Shown here in pieces: positions 18,734 to 29,172 of a DNA stretch of 36,620 nucleotides. Numbering within the stretch: position 1 is the stretch's first letter; every line of letters begins with the position of its first letter. This DNA is from Chara braunii (lineage: Eukaryota > Streptophyta > Charophyceae > Charales > Characeae). The notes under the pieces are model-generated. The model did not search any database and had not been told where the DNA came from. It saw only the letters and a list, made by a program, of their open reading frames with translations. The stretch lies in NCBI GenBank assembly GCA_003427395.1, contig BFEA01000137.1, positions 509,964-546,583 on the forward strand, written 5' to 3'. Both the position numbers and the translations under genes were made by a program.

Positions 18734-19193
18734 TTCAGGAGCAAGGTCATATCAGGCGTAAAACTTCAAGGTGCTATGACAATCCAGGACATCCACCACA
18801 TCACAAGAAAAACAGATACTCAAATTCAGGAGCAAGGTCATATCAGATTACCTACAACAGCCTCCCCCGCGATCCTCACAGTTCATGCGTGCACATTAGG
18901 CAGGGAGCATCGATACAATCAAAGTGGTGTCTATCCTACCCCTTCCTGCCGTCATCCCAACCCCTACATCCCTGCGCCCTCTTCTAGTGCACGACACATC
19001 CCAATCACCCAACCCTCTTGCCCCTGAACCCGATCATTCCCCACAGCACACAGGAGAGAAAACGGGATCGGAAGAGAAAAAAGGGGGGAGAGAAACAGGC
19101 GAATCACACTTACCTCCCTACACACATCATCGCCATGTTTGTTTTTTTTGCAGTTTTTATTATTGCATGCTATGTAATTGTTGTTGTCATTTA
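18734..19193. other. Repeat fragments, no gene
   Basis: A 26-base direct repeat (CAAATTCAGGAGCAAGGTCA...) is found at 18730-18755 and 18821-18846. Another 30 bases of the 46-bp inverted-repeat sequence lie at 18921-18950. The remainder is unassigned, with an A/G-rich stretch near 19058-19100. Confidence 0.7.
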
Positions 19194-19400
19194 TGTCGAC
19201 AGGACCATCATCATTCGAAGCTGTGTCGCCAGCAGTGAAGCCACAATCGCAAAGGTCGTCCACAGTATCATGCTTGTCATCATCGTGAATGTTTTATGTC
19301 AACAAGACCATCATCATTCGACAATGCGTCACCAGCAATGAAGCTACAATCGCAAAGGTCGTCCACGTCGTCATTCTTGCCGCACGGGCCCCGCCCCTCC
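19194..19400. repeat. 103-bp tandem duplication, two diverged copies
   Basis: Copies begin at 19194 and 19297 (TGTCRACARGACCATCATCA...). Both end in the shared block ACAATCGCAAAGGTCGTCCAC. On the minus strand each encodes a similar peptide (DDLCDC..AGD..SNDDG..DI), but the 103-base period is not a multiple of three, so this is not one continuous protein repeat. Confidence 0.75.
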
Positions 19401-19421
19401 TCGAGTCCCTGGCAAGCGTGC

Positions 19422-21504
19422 TGTGACGAACCACTTTCGGTGCCACGCGATTTTTTGTGCGATTGCAATGGGGGGTCCTAAGATGGGAAGGTTGGGCCAA
19501 TTACAGGAGATTGGGATCGGTGGGAAATTGCATCAGTATCCTTGCTTCTTCGTCTTTTTCACGTCGCTTCCTTTCGGATGGTTGGGTCGAGACTGGGCAG
19601 GTCTTGCGATGGTCGGTTGATCGGTCCGCTGAGTGGCTGAAGCGCCGTCGTGCGCGCGATTGATAAATATTGACGTCGTTTCTTTTCGTCGTTGTTGCAT
19701 CTTGGGTGCGGATATCGCGCGGGAAATTGCTTTGTTCTTTTTGAATTTTCTTTTTGAATTCTTTTCGATCTTGTCGAGCCGTGGCGGCTCTCAGAATTTC
19801 GGACTTTCTTTTCGGAATTTGTGTTTTTCTTTCAGCATCTTTCGGCATTAGATAGGAATTTAGGAATTTAGGAGTTCGGATTTCTTTTTGTCGTGCGCTG
19901 CTTTTTGGTTGCGCGCTTCTTTTTGCAGGTGCAGCGGAGCTCTGATTAGCCGGTGACCTTAATCTTGTGCGTAACTGTAGTTTTGGGTGGGCGCCATTGT
20001 AACTGTATCTTTGTTCTTGAGCTTCGTCTTTCTCGCCCTTCTTTCTCTTCTTTTTGTTGTGTCTAGCCAGCCTGCGGGCTGCATGATCGGATCGATGCGT
20101 GGAGAGTGGCTACGTCCCCCACGCCACGGTCTGCCCATGCAGAACGTAGGCAANCCCTTCTTTTCTCCCCATCTAAGTCCTCGTAATTCCGTGTTCTTCG
20201 CGCAAGCATGCACGCTTTAAATTTCGGCTGCGCGATTAGTTAGCTCTCTTAAAAAGTTAGAGGAAGCTCGGGCCCCGGGGTAACGCGATCAGTGAGGGTC
20301 GACACACGAGCGAAGTAAGAGGTGAGTATAGCGGGAGTTGGGCGACCCGACGGGCTGGTGCCGAATGCGCGGGGTTGACGTGGGCCACGACGAACTGTGG
20401 GCACGGGCGAACCTGACCGGTGCAAGAGGACTAACCGGGGTGACGACTTCGTGGGTTGGTGCACGACGACGGACTATCCGCATCGGAGAGAGAGAAGGAG
20501 AGAGAGAGAGGGCTGAGGTTCATGGACGTGGATTTGCAACTTTCTTTGTCTTTCCTTTTTCATCTTTGTATATAAGTTTTGATTCCGGCATCGGGCGATC
20601 CACTCTTGTTTTGTTTTCAGCATCTCTGTCTCGACTTAAGTTGATTGTGTGGCTTTTGCAATCTATCTTTCCCTTCCGATTATGTTTGATCTCTGTGAGC
20701 GAATGAATGGTATGGTTGTCATCTGTCTTTCCCACTTTTGCGTGTCTTTGCTTGCAAATCAATCTCGATCTGTGTCTGTGTCTGGATCGTAGGTGAATAG
20801 ATGAAGTGTTTATCGTGTTGCTCACTTTGGCATGATAGGCTTGTAATCTAATCCGATCCTTTTCCCTCCCTTTTCTGTGTTTGATCGGATGCATGAACTT
20901 CTTTTGACGGTAAATGGATGATATGCTCGTCATTTTCCTTATTTCTGCTCATTCTAGGGGACTTTGAGGGTGTTGTGGGGATTGATATGTCGCTTGCACT
21001 TCATCTCCCCTGGCTTCGTCGTTATCACTACCCGTTTCCCTCTCTTCAGACTCCTCCTTCCCTATCACCAGCTTCTTGTGGTACCGTGGCACTCTATCAC
21101 CCTGTACTGGCCCCGCGTGACCTATCGAAATTCCAGACGGCGCGGCGGTACCCGACATCACCATACGTGACACCAAACGACACGTGTCCTGACCAGGAGG
21201 ACCGACTCTCGGGAACGGAAGTTCCCGATGACGAACAATAGAAATTAAGCGGACGGATCGGACGGACCAGGTGCACCACGCATACCATCTTCCTTATGCT
21301 GCACGATATTTACTGCCCCGACTACAAGTTATCCATCCCCAGCCATATTGCACCTTTGCCCGGGAACTTAGATCCCCAGGGGATCTAAGTTCCGACCTGG
21401 GACTCCACCCCCACTTTCCAAAAATCCTTGGCACACCCCTTTTTGCACTTCCAGGCCCACATCCTACTCCGATCAGGAACCTCAAGTCGCGCTGGGCGTG
21501 AGGT
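19422..21504 (+). repeat. 5' LTR of element C
   Basis: It starts TGTGACGAACC and ends GGGCGTGAGGT just before the PBS. It aligns through most of its length with 29894-32357. It lacks about 403 bases present in the 3' LTR (junction at 20997/20998). A TATATAAG lies at 20569. An N at 20154 has an exact counterpart at 30622. Confidence 0.85.
20569..20576 (+). promoter_or_regulatory. Candidate TATA box in the 5' LTR
   Basis: TATATAAG, preceded by pyrimidine-rich sequence. The 3' LTR has TATACAAG at the same place (31028-31035). It is a candidate pol II promoter of element C, but a second TATA motif present only in the 3' LTR (31585) may be the original one. Confidence 0.35.
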
Positions 21505-21517
21505 TGGTATCGAAGCC
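21505..21517 (+). other. Primer binding site of element C (tRNA-iMet type)
   Basis: TGGTATCGAAGCC, one base different from element A's TGGTATCGGAGCC and close to the usual plant TGGTATCAGAGC. It directly follows the 5' LTR. Confidence 0.8.
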
Positions 21518-21663
21518 GACACGTGGCAGGGTTATAGAGTTCGTAAGACGACAGCTGGGATCGAAGCGATCTAGCTAACAGGGGAAGACCCCGAGTTCGA
21601 AACGCGCATCGCCGCGATCCTGTGGTCACTCGAAGCCGATCTGCGGCTCAACGGACGGTAAAC

Positions 21664-22950
21664 ATGAATGCTCACCCCCAGAACGCGCCGGTGAACCCTA
21701 ATCAACAACCCAATCCAATCCAACAGTCGAATCCTAATCTACCCCCACCTCGAGCACGGACACCTGTGGCCCCACCCGATCTTTATTTTTTTGATCCCTC
21801 CCATTATCTCGTTGGAGCATGGCTAGCCACGCTCCGAGCTCATCAGTACGATGATCAAGAAGCACAAATCAACATTCCTGCCCGATTAGGAGGAGATGCC
21901 CATCATTGGTTTAATACCTATGTATGGGTTGATCTCCCGACATTCGAACGGGATTTCTTGAACCGGTTTGATTATATTCACCCGGAACAGGTTCTATTTA
22001 TGATCTAGAATCGTGTGCAAAAACCGCTCGAATCCGTAACTGAATATCGCAATAGATTCTTTCGAATGTTTGTAAAGACTAAGCGCGGCGAGCAGGTAGA
22101 TAGGGACTTGTTTATCGACGGACTTCGCAGCAGAATGATGAGGGCGAAACTGCGAAAAACAGTTCTTCCCCATCAACCACACGCTGCAACAGATCATGGC
22201 CGCAGCCGAAGAGATGGAACGAAATTTTGTCGCGAGCTTCCTGGAGGGAGAAGATTATTCCAAGGAAGGGGACTCGTCCGAACTGGCAAGAGCTAAGGCC
22301 AAACTGGCGGCACTGCAAAACAAGTTCGAAAACATGGGGTTTGTGACTGACCCGGTTACCTACTTGGAACAGATCACGCCAAAGCGACCTGTCCCAAGTA
22401 TGATCCCGAGTATGTCGATCCAAAGCATGCCTATTCCAGTAATGACAGCACCTCCCCCACCCGCCGAGACCTCTGGACGAACGAACGAATCGACCGCTAT
22501 ACTAGAGTTAACCAAAACATTAGTAAACCTGATCCAAGAAAGCAAGAAAGAACAGAGGGAACATAACGCTCGGATAAAAGCTATGATGAGATCGATGCGG
22601 CCGATAGCAGTGCGAGCACCCCCGATTCAACAAGGGATAGCTCAAGCACCCGCTCCAGCAGGAGCTCCCGCCCTGAACGTGTGTTACACGTGTCATCAAC
22701 CTGGACATATTGCCCGAAACTGTCCCCATCGACCGCCGCAACAATGAGGCGGAGCCGCACCAGCGGCAGCGGCTCCGATCGCTAATGGGTCAGGACGGGA
22801 AGGGGCACTGATGAAAGACGTAGAAGGAGCAGGGTGTGCGTTGGCAACCTCAGGGGAAGCCGCCAAACTCATCCCGTGGGATCAATATATGAATCTTGGC
22901 TATCTGGGGCTTGGGATAATCGGTACAATCAGACCCGCCCCAGACTAGAA
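21664..22950 (+). pseudogene. Element C gag (broken)
   Basis: The first ATG after the PBS is at 21664 (MNAHPQNAPVNPNQ). A Pro/Asn/Gln-rich N-terminus leads into a capsid region (VAPPDLYFFDPSHYLVGAW, then INIPARLGGDAHHWFNTYVW and FERDFLNRFDYIHPEQ). A middle region has LRSRMMRAKL and AAAEEMERNFVASFLEGED. A CCHC zinc knuckle, CYTCHQPGHIARNC, is at 22682-22723. TAG at 22006 stands where element A keeps coding, TGA is at 22745 and TAG at 22946. An extra A in the run near 22157-22161 shifts the frame. Gag would build the particle and bind genomic RNA. Confidence 0.85.
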
Positions 22951-23474
22951 AGAGATGGCGGAATGGCGACCGTGTCCAGAGGAAATGGAGTTGGGAGGAC
23001 CCACCTTTGTCACTTGCGAAATCGATGTTTTAAACATCGTTCGGGCATTAGATCATCGGATACCCCTCCCGATCGGCCACTTGCTATCGATATGGGAACA
23101 AGCTAACGAACGCATGACGCAGCACTGCAAAGTGAATCGAAAATGATTCGCTCTCGCCCGAGCAGCTAACACGAAAGGAAAGAGTCCAACACAAGACGAA
23201 CCACTTGCAGACACGTCAGATCCGATACGCGTTGGGCTGCTCTAAAAAGACGATCACTTCTTATCGATCAAAGCGATTCCGTGGAAATCCGCGGAATGCG
23301 ATGTCGAAGTATGGGGAATCCCATACAATGCCATCATCGATTCCGGAGCAACAATCTTAGCCGTCTCGCTAAGGGTAGTCGAGAGAGCAGGAAGGAAGAA
23401 AGATTTAATCATGTTAACAGAAAAAGAACAACTTGTTTCAGCAGACGAAGAAAAAGATCAAGATAGTAGGGTGA
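22951..23474 (+). pseudogene. Element C gag-pol linker and protease N-terminal half (broken)
   Basis: The conserved linker (MAEWRPCPEEMELGGPTF and NIVRALDHRIPLPIGHLL, about 22955-23080) also occurs in element A. The aspartic protease active site reads AIIDSGATILAVS with the catalytic Asp codon at 23339-23341; here, unlike element A, DSGA is intact. TGA at 23144 and TAA at 23243 sit where element A has other codons. A frameshift near 23465 separates this from the protease C-terminus (YDVLLGLPVL, about 23547-23576) in the following frame. The enzyme would cleave the polyprotein. Confidence 0.8.
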
Positions 23475-25934
23475 ATGAACAATGTCGCTTTCCGATTAGG
23501 GAAGGTGCATGCTTTGGGAGATGTCGTAATGTTAGATGTTAACACTTATGACGTTCTTTTAGGCTTGCCCGTCCTTATGGCGTTACAGACTAATCTGGAT
23601 TTCGAAAAACGATCGATTGTTCTGCGAAATACGAGAGGAAAACCCTACGCTATACCAATGAGGCTGACTCTTCGTACTGTGACCGCTCTGCGAGTTTCTC
23701 CAGTTATGGCAGGGACTCTTCGAATGATTATCTGGGATGGTTCCGCGGACGATGAGCAATCATCGAAGGAAGCGGGCAGTAGCGATGAGGACGATCCGAC
23801 AATCTTGGAACTAACACGACAACTCATCTGCTGTCCCGCACGAAGAGAAAGGAAACAAACTCCAACCATAACCAATCGTGACAGGCTGAGAACTCAGGCG
23901 ATGATTCTGGGAGAGCCACTCGTGCAGATTTCGAGGATGGTCGATTCTTTGGAACCCCCTCGAACCCTGTACAAAGGCGTCTCCCCGCTCCTTGCCCGAT
24001 ATATTGACAAAAGACCTTTCTGTGACATCACGAGCCTACCTCAATCTTTGTTGCAACTTGCAAAAGAAGTGCGATTACTACGCCTCGGGGCGGAAGCCAG
24101 TTCTTTGAAACCCCCTTGGCGTCTCGAGACAGAATCAGACGGGCTCGGAATCAAGATCACAACTAAACCAGTACCGTGGCAAGATATCTGCGATGGAATC
24201 ACCCCGGAAGGACACATGGCCATCCGAGAGGAAGACGCGCAGATGATGGCCACGGTGTTCTCCTGGCGATCGGACCATTCGTTTATCTTAGCGCCACCAC
24301 CCGAGGCAACCAAACGAGTAAAGACGAAACGAATCGATGTGCAGATATGGGATCAATCCTATGAACTGCACGTGCCTCATTACATACCGAACAAAATCCA
24401 TCACCTAATCACGAACATCTTGAAAGAATATCAGGGAGCGATTAGCGTGATGGACACTGACATCGGCCTATCGCTAGTCATACAGCACGAGATTCAGACA
24501 CGAAGTCATCCCCCAATCCACTGTAAACCTTATAGATACTCTTTCACTGAACGAAAAACAGCTTTACAGCGGACTAGGGAATTCGAAGCTAGCGGATGGA
24601 TTGAACCGGTCATAGGACCTTGGTCTTTCCCTGAAGTATTAGTACCAAAGAAGAACGGGTCGATTCGCATATGCCTCGATTATCGCAAGTTGAACGATAT
24701 CACGATCAAACATGTGTATCCCCTCCCCTGGATTGATGACTTGTTGGATGCAATTGGTTGTGCTAATTATTTCAGTAAGTTTGATATTCGGCATAGCTTC
24801 CATCACATTCTGGTCAAGGAGGAAGATCGACCGAAAACAACTTTTGTCCTGTTCGAAGGCACATGGCAGTGGATCTGGTGTCCTATGGGGATTTGTAATG
24901 CGCCTGCCACGTTTTAGCGGGCTATGAACGTGACATTTCAAAACTTCGTCAACAAGACAAGGCTGACTCAAGGCATGATCAACTTATGCGTCATCGTCTA
25001 CATGGATGACATCCTGGTCTATTCGGAAACCTATCACGGGCACGCACAACACTGTGACATTGAATGGATATTAAGCGTGCTGAGGGATGCTGGGTTCAAG
25101 ATCGTGCTTGAGAAGAGTGAGTTTTTCCTTTCGGAAATCTCGTTCCTGGGATACGTGGTGACACGTGGAGGACTACGGCCCGATTCCAGAAAGGTCGCGG
25201 CGGTGAAGGAAGCGCCAGTTCCCACATCGCTAACACAGGTTCGAGCTTTCCTGGGATTGGCATCCTATTACTGTCGCTTCATCAAGGGTTTTGCTGCGAT
25301 TGCACGGCCTCTGACAAACCTGTTACGAAAGGACCAGCCCCTCAGTTGGGACGCGGAGTGTGATCAGGCCTTCGCCACTCTCAAAGACGCATTAGCTACG
25401 GTGCCGATTTTGATCTGGCCGGACCCTACAAAGCAGTTCATTCTCATAACGGACTGGCAGCCGGAGGCTATCTCCGCTATTTTAGCACAGAAGGGGAATG
25501 ATGGTCGAGAGCACGTCATTGAATACGTGTCGCGAACGGTACAAGACGAACGGAAAAACGACTCGGCCCCGCAAGGCGAGTGCTATGCAATGGTTTGGGG
25601 AATCCAGCACTTCCACCCGTACCTCTATGGGCAGAAGTTTCTCCTTGTAACAGATCATGAGCTGCCATTATTGGCTCTCAAGAGGCTAACTAATTACACG
25701 GGCATGATTGGACGTTGGGTGGTGCGCTTACAAGAATACGACTTCGACATCGTGCATCGCAAGACCGAGAGGCACGAGAACATGGACGGGCTGACACGTC
25801 TGCATCGGCCGGCGAAAGTACCAAAGAGTAAAGAGATTACCCCGTGGAAGGAACCAGAACCAGATAACAGACCTGAGTATGGACAAGTGGCGGTTCTTCC
25901 ACGTGGCAAGAAACCGGCGAACAACAATTGGTGA
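23475..25934 (+). pseudogene. Element C protease C-terminus, reverse transcriptase and RNase H
   Basis: One frame, interrupted only by TAG at 24915-24917. The protease end (VNTYDVLLGLPVLMALQ) comes first. RT spans about 24500-25230: GSIRICLDYRKLNDITIKH, then GTWQWIWCPMGICNAPATF, then catalytic YMDD at 24999-25010, then FLGYVVTRGG. RNase H follows at about 25430-25800: ILITDWQPEAISAILAQK, APQGECYAMVWGIQHF, LLVTDHELPLLAL and NMDGLTRL. The usual TDAS of RNase H reads TDWQ here, but the Asp remains. The TAG lies where the family has FQRAMN, fitting CAG to TAG. The frame ends at 25934 after ANNNW. RT and RNase H would convert element RNA to DNA. Confidence 0.9.
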
Positions 25935-26313
25935 CGGAGACAACGCCACAACTCCTCTCTCTCTCCTCTCATTTTTTTTCTCTTCTCTCCCTGACAAATT
26001 TTGTTATTTTTGCGAAGCGATTTCATGCGTCTATTCAGTCTCAATGCATCCTAGTGGGGAAGGGTACGTCGAATGGGTAGATTGTCGACAGTGCATTGCG
26101 AGAGCCCACGACTCTTGCATTCAGTACCGGAATAGTGATAAGCCCTGGTTGTGTCCACTATGTCGAGTCGACAAGATTCCGACCGAAGCTCGATTCCTCA
26201 ATGCCACGCCGAAAGGGTTGGAAAAGACCCGGAAGTTTCGAAGGGCCGAAGTCTGGACCGACATAGCCCTAATTGCCACCCTAGTAGGGAACCCCCCTCC
26301 AAGACTTCACTAA
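25879..26313 (+). pseudogene. PHD-type zinc finger frame between RNase H and integrase of element C
   Basis: In another frame that overlaps the end of RNase H, residues encoded at about 25993-26165 give a full C4HC3 pattern: C-Y-F-C, about 24 residues, V-D-C-R-Q-C, five residues, H-D-S-C, then P-W-L-C-P-L-C. The Trp two residues before the last Cys pair is typical of PHD fingers, which usually read histone H3 tails. The aromatic residue normally two before the His is missing (ARAH), so methyl-lysine binding is doubtful. A charged stretch follows. The frame then breaks at a C-run near 26292 and continues into the integrase. A 40-base pyrimidine tract (25952-25992) precedes the finger, so splicing is possible. 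It could also be the N-terminal part of the integrase polyprotein. Confidence 0.65.
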
Positions 26314-27644
26314 GGAGGACCGGAGGAAGGCTAATGAAAGGGCTCGGGATTATCGATGGAATGAGGGAAGGCTAGAAAAATGGAAAACGGATGGTAGTGG
26401 GAAATGGATGGTAGTGTCGCACCCGTTCATGAGGTATGACTGGGTTAAGACGACACACGAGTAAATTGCCGCCCATTTTGCTGTACGGATCACGGGAGCA
26501 GCCATCGATCAAAACGAATGGTATTGGTCCAATATTAGGGACGACGTTAAATTCATCGTCCAGAACTGTCAGGTCTGCGCGGCTGATAAGGCGCCAATTC
26601 AGCCGTCAAGATCGATAGTCCTGACGGTAGTTGAACGACCGTTTCAAAGGGTTAGCATGGATACTACCGATGTTGTGGTGCCCCCTGGACCAAATAACTG
26701 TGAATATATAGTCCTACTAGTTTTCGTGGATCACTTTTCGAAATGGATCGAGGCCTATCCGTGTCGAACGCGACAAGCCGTCGAAATCGCATGGTACGTC
26801 AACCGTTTTCTCGGGATGCATCAGGATACAGAAGAGATCCTGACCGATAACGGGGCGGAATTCAGCGGGGAAGTGCTAAGAAATCTAGTCATACACGGTG
26901 TCGCTCTTCGGAATACTGCACTACACATGTCACAATCAAACAGGTTGGTGGAAAACGCTAAGCGCGTGATAAAAGACCGCATTACGACGAAACATCTCGG
27001 CACGGGATCTGAGGCCCTGGCCTGATATCGTCGATCACATCTTGGCGGTCCATCACGGAACGTCTTACGAATCAACGGGCCTGAGCCCGTTCCAGTTACG
27101 GGCCAATAGCATGGCTTGTGTTGCCGTATCGAGCCTCCCCTCAATGAACCAACGGCCTACGAGGGCCACGATTCGGGACAAGGCCAAGCGACACATGGAA
27201 CTGATGGAACGGTCCTCGCCCCGATTGGCCCGAAAACGAAAACGAATGACCGAGTTGGCCCAAGGCCGACACGCCTGCAGCTACGAGGGCCGAAATGGGA
27301 ATGCGGGTCCGCGGCCCTAGTACAAATTGGGGGACATAGTGCAGGTGAGGAAATGTGCTCGCCAAGGGAAGATAGCGCCACGATTCTTTGGGCGATTCCG
27401 TGTGATCGAGCTCGGTCCGAACGGCGTGAACACCGTGCAGTTCGTACCGGAGGTCTCGGGAAGCCGATCGGCTCGTCCGATTGTCCGTCACGTGTCCTAT
27501 CTGCATCCTCTCCCCTCCTCTCCATCTCCCCTATCGTTTGTCTCCTCCTTCGCTGAGGAAGAGGACGACGACTGCTTGTCACCCGCTTTTCCTTCTGCAT
27601 CACCCTCTCTATATGTTACTCCGTCTTCGTCGCCATCGCCATGA
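26314..27644 (+). pseudogene. Element C integrase (broken)
   Basis: The zinc-binding region is seen as THE-stop-IAAHF followed by FIVQNCQVC (about 26454-26578), with TAA at 26462. The catalytic core has MDTTDVVVPP (first Asp near 26660), LTDNGAEF (Asp codon at 26846) and a Glu codon at 26951, about D-x34-E by my count, one short of the usual 35. After a frameshift near 27020 the C-terminal part reads VDHILAVHHGTSYESTGLSPFQ and KLGDIVQVRK, then FFGRFRVIELGPNGV (about 27375-27420). TAG occurs at 27318. No chromodomain is visible after it. Integrase would insert the cDNA into the genome. Confidence 0.87.
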
Positions 27645-28123
27645 GTTTTCTCACCGAGCGGGCTCTCGGCGATCATATGCTGGCGTCACACGACGACATC
27701 TCATCGATTCAGCAGGTCTATCATTCGCGGATCAGCCCCGACTTTCTTCGCTTCGCTCAGTTCTTCAGCACCACGGGGGTATACGCAGCGGCGGAATTCC
27801 GGTTTGCGGCTCATCGTCAGACGATCGTGTTGGTTGAAGCATCAGCCTTTCGTCGGTTGTCGGCACCAGGGGTTAGCCACGTGTCCACGATCGCCGTCTT
27901 CAGTGGCGACATCAGTGTGATCGACCCCCTACGGCATACGACCATTCGTACGACGTTGAGGGAGTGGGGTCAACAGGTGGCAACGAAGTGGAATCGCTGG
28001 CTTACACGGCACGGCGACGAGGCTTTCCCTACATACGGCGTCGAAGCTGGAGGACTTCGTACATCTCGGCACGAGCCGGCGGTTGTGCTTCCTGAACTCG
28101 TTCCTTTTCGGCGTCCTCAATGA
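27641..28123 (+). CDS. Element C extra ORF 1 (160 aa, unknown function)
   Basis: ATG at 27641, in the position of a retroviral env but without a signal peptide or membrane segment. It opens MSFLTERALGDHMLASHDD and has a mixed alpha/beta look in the middle (EFRFAAHRQTIVLVEASAF, TIAVFSGDISVIDPLRH). There are no internal stops over 160 codons, which is longer than the intact runs in most of this element. Its stop overlaps the next ATG (ATGA at 28120-28123), so re-initiation, or a single ORF split by a frameshift, are both possible. I do not recognise the family. From memory similar ORFs accompany gypsy elements in Chara. Confidence 0.55.
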   Translation: MSFLTERALGDHMLASHDDISSIQQVYHSRISPDFLRFAQFFSTTGVYAAAEFRFAAHRQTIVLVEASAFRRLSAPGVSHVSTIAVFSGDISVIDPLRHTTIRTTLREWGQQVATKWNRWLTRHGDEAFPTYGVEAGGLRTSRHEPAVVLPELVPFRRPQ

Positions 28124-29172
28124 GCCGATCCCAGATCTCAACCTTCGCTTTCCCCTCTCTCTTTCCCACCTTCTCGCAGTCCAGTCTCCATCCCCGTCGT
28201 TCCTTCTGTCTAGAGTCACTCGCCGTCCCGCTTATCGATCGCGGACTGTGGCGATTATGGTGCGAGCGCTTTCTTGATCTCTCCCTGTATCTAGTTGGGG
28301 TAGAGCAGGCGTGGACTCGAGACGTTGAGCATCGTGGGAAAACGGAGAACGTCGAGTTGTTGGTCATCCGGGAGTGGAGGACGGAGGTGGAAGGAGACCT
28401 CCTCGGACTTCTCTTCGGATCGGTTCAACCAGGTTATCGCCCACAGATCGTGCAAGAGCTTACAGTCCCCCTCGTGCAGCTGGCTGACGATCTTCCTCTT
28501 GCCATCATCTCCCAGTACGACGAGAGGCTAGTGCCCAACATCCTTTCGCGAAGGCTTGCGCAATACCTACAGTGGTCAACTTGCCTAGAAAAGCGGTGGG
28601 CGGATGATCGACCGCCATCACGATCAAAGTACTTGGACCCCCGGGGAATTATACATCCCCACTTCTTCCAGCCACCGACGGTTTCAGAAGAAAACGAAGA
28701 AGCAGACGAGGAGGAGGAAGATGAAGACGAAACGTCGGAGGAAGGCATCTATAGTGAGCACAGCGAGGGCGGGCCTAGTGAAGAAGAAGAAGAAGAAGAA
28801 GAAGAAGAAGAAGAAGAAGAAGAAGACGAGGACGAGGAACCCGAGTGGGAAAGCTTGGGCGAAGAGGCGGACCGCGAAGAAGAGGAGGATCCTGAGGCAA
28901 CGGAGCAGCGGAGAGAAGAGATCGCGACCGGAAAGCGGCCACTAGAGCATGAAAGTGGCTCCAATCTGCCAGTCGGAGACGACCCGACTCGGGATCCAAA
29001 GCCGCCCAAGCCCGAAGATGGGGACCTTGCTGCCACGGCTACTGACGCGCCGACCAAGAGACGGCGAAGCCGATCCCCCTCCCCCTCCACCTCCGCCCGT
29101 CCCTCAGTTCGTGCACGTACTGATGTGGGGAATCGGCCTTCGTCCCCGGTCATTATCCCGTCGTCCCCTTGA
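28120..29172 (+). CDS. Element C extra ORF 2 with long acidic tract (350 aa, unknown function)
   Basis: A 350-codon frame with no internal stop. Residues about 35-185 look like a helical domain (LWRLWCERFLDLSLYLVGVE, then LVIREWRTEVEGDLLGLL, then RRLAQYLQWSTCLEKRW). A Glu/Asp-rich tract follows, with an uninterrupted Glu run coded by a GAA/GAG microsatellite near 28783-28824. The C-terminus is basic and Ser/Pro/Arg-rich (KRRRSRSPSPSTSARP), resembling a nuclear localisation signal. There is no membrane segment, so it is not an envelope protein. Roles in chromatin binding, RNA binding or silencing evasion are guesses. The start may not be the true one, since the first 30 residues have unusual composition. 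Confidence 0.6.
   Translation: MSRSQISTFAFPSLFPTFSQSSLHPRRSFCLESLAVPLIDRGLWRLWCERFLDLSLYLVGVEQAWTRDVEHRGKTENVELLVIREWRTEVEGDLLGLLFGSVQPGYRPQIVQELTVPLVQLADDLPLAIISQYDERLVPNILSRRLAQYLQWSTCLEKRWADDRPPSRSKYLDPRGIIHPHFFQPPTVSEENEEADEEEEDEDETSEEGIYSEHSEGGPSEEEEEEEEEEEEEEEDEDEEPEWESLGEEADREEEEDPEATEQRREEIATGKRPLEHESGSNLPVGDDPTRDPKPPKPEDGDLAATATDAPTKRRRSRSPSPSTSARPSVRARTDVGNRPSSPVIIPSSP

Noticed and set aside
25879-26313. A host PHD-finger gene
   Set aside because: It lies inside a gypsy element between RNase H and integrase on the same strand and leads into integrase after a one-base shift, so an element-encoded module is more likely.
28604-28945. Lys-rich and Ser-rich ORFs on both strands around 28.6-29.1 kb
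   Set aside because: They are shadow frames of the GAA/GAG microsatellite that codes the acidic tract of extra ORF 2.
27641-29172. An envelope gene
   Set aside because: Only the position fits. There is no signal peptide, membrane anchor or cleavage-site-like motif.
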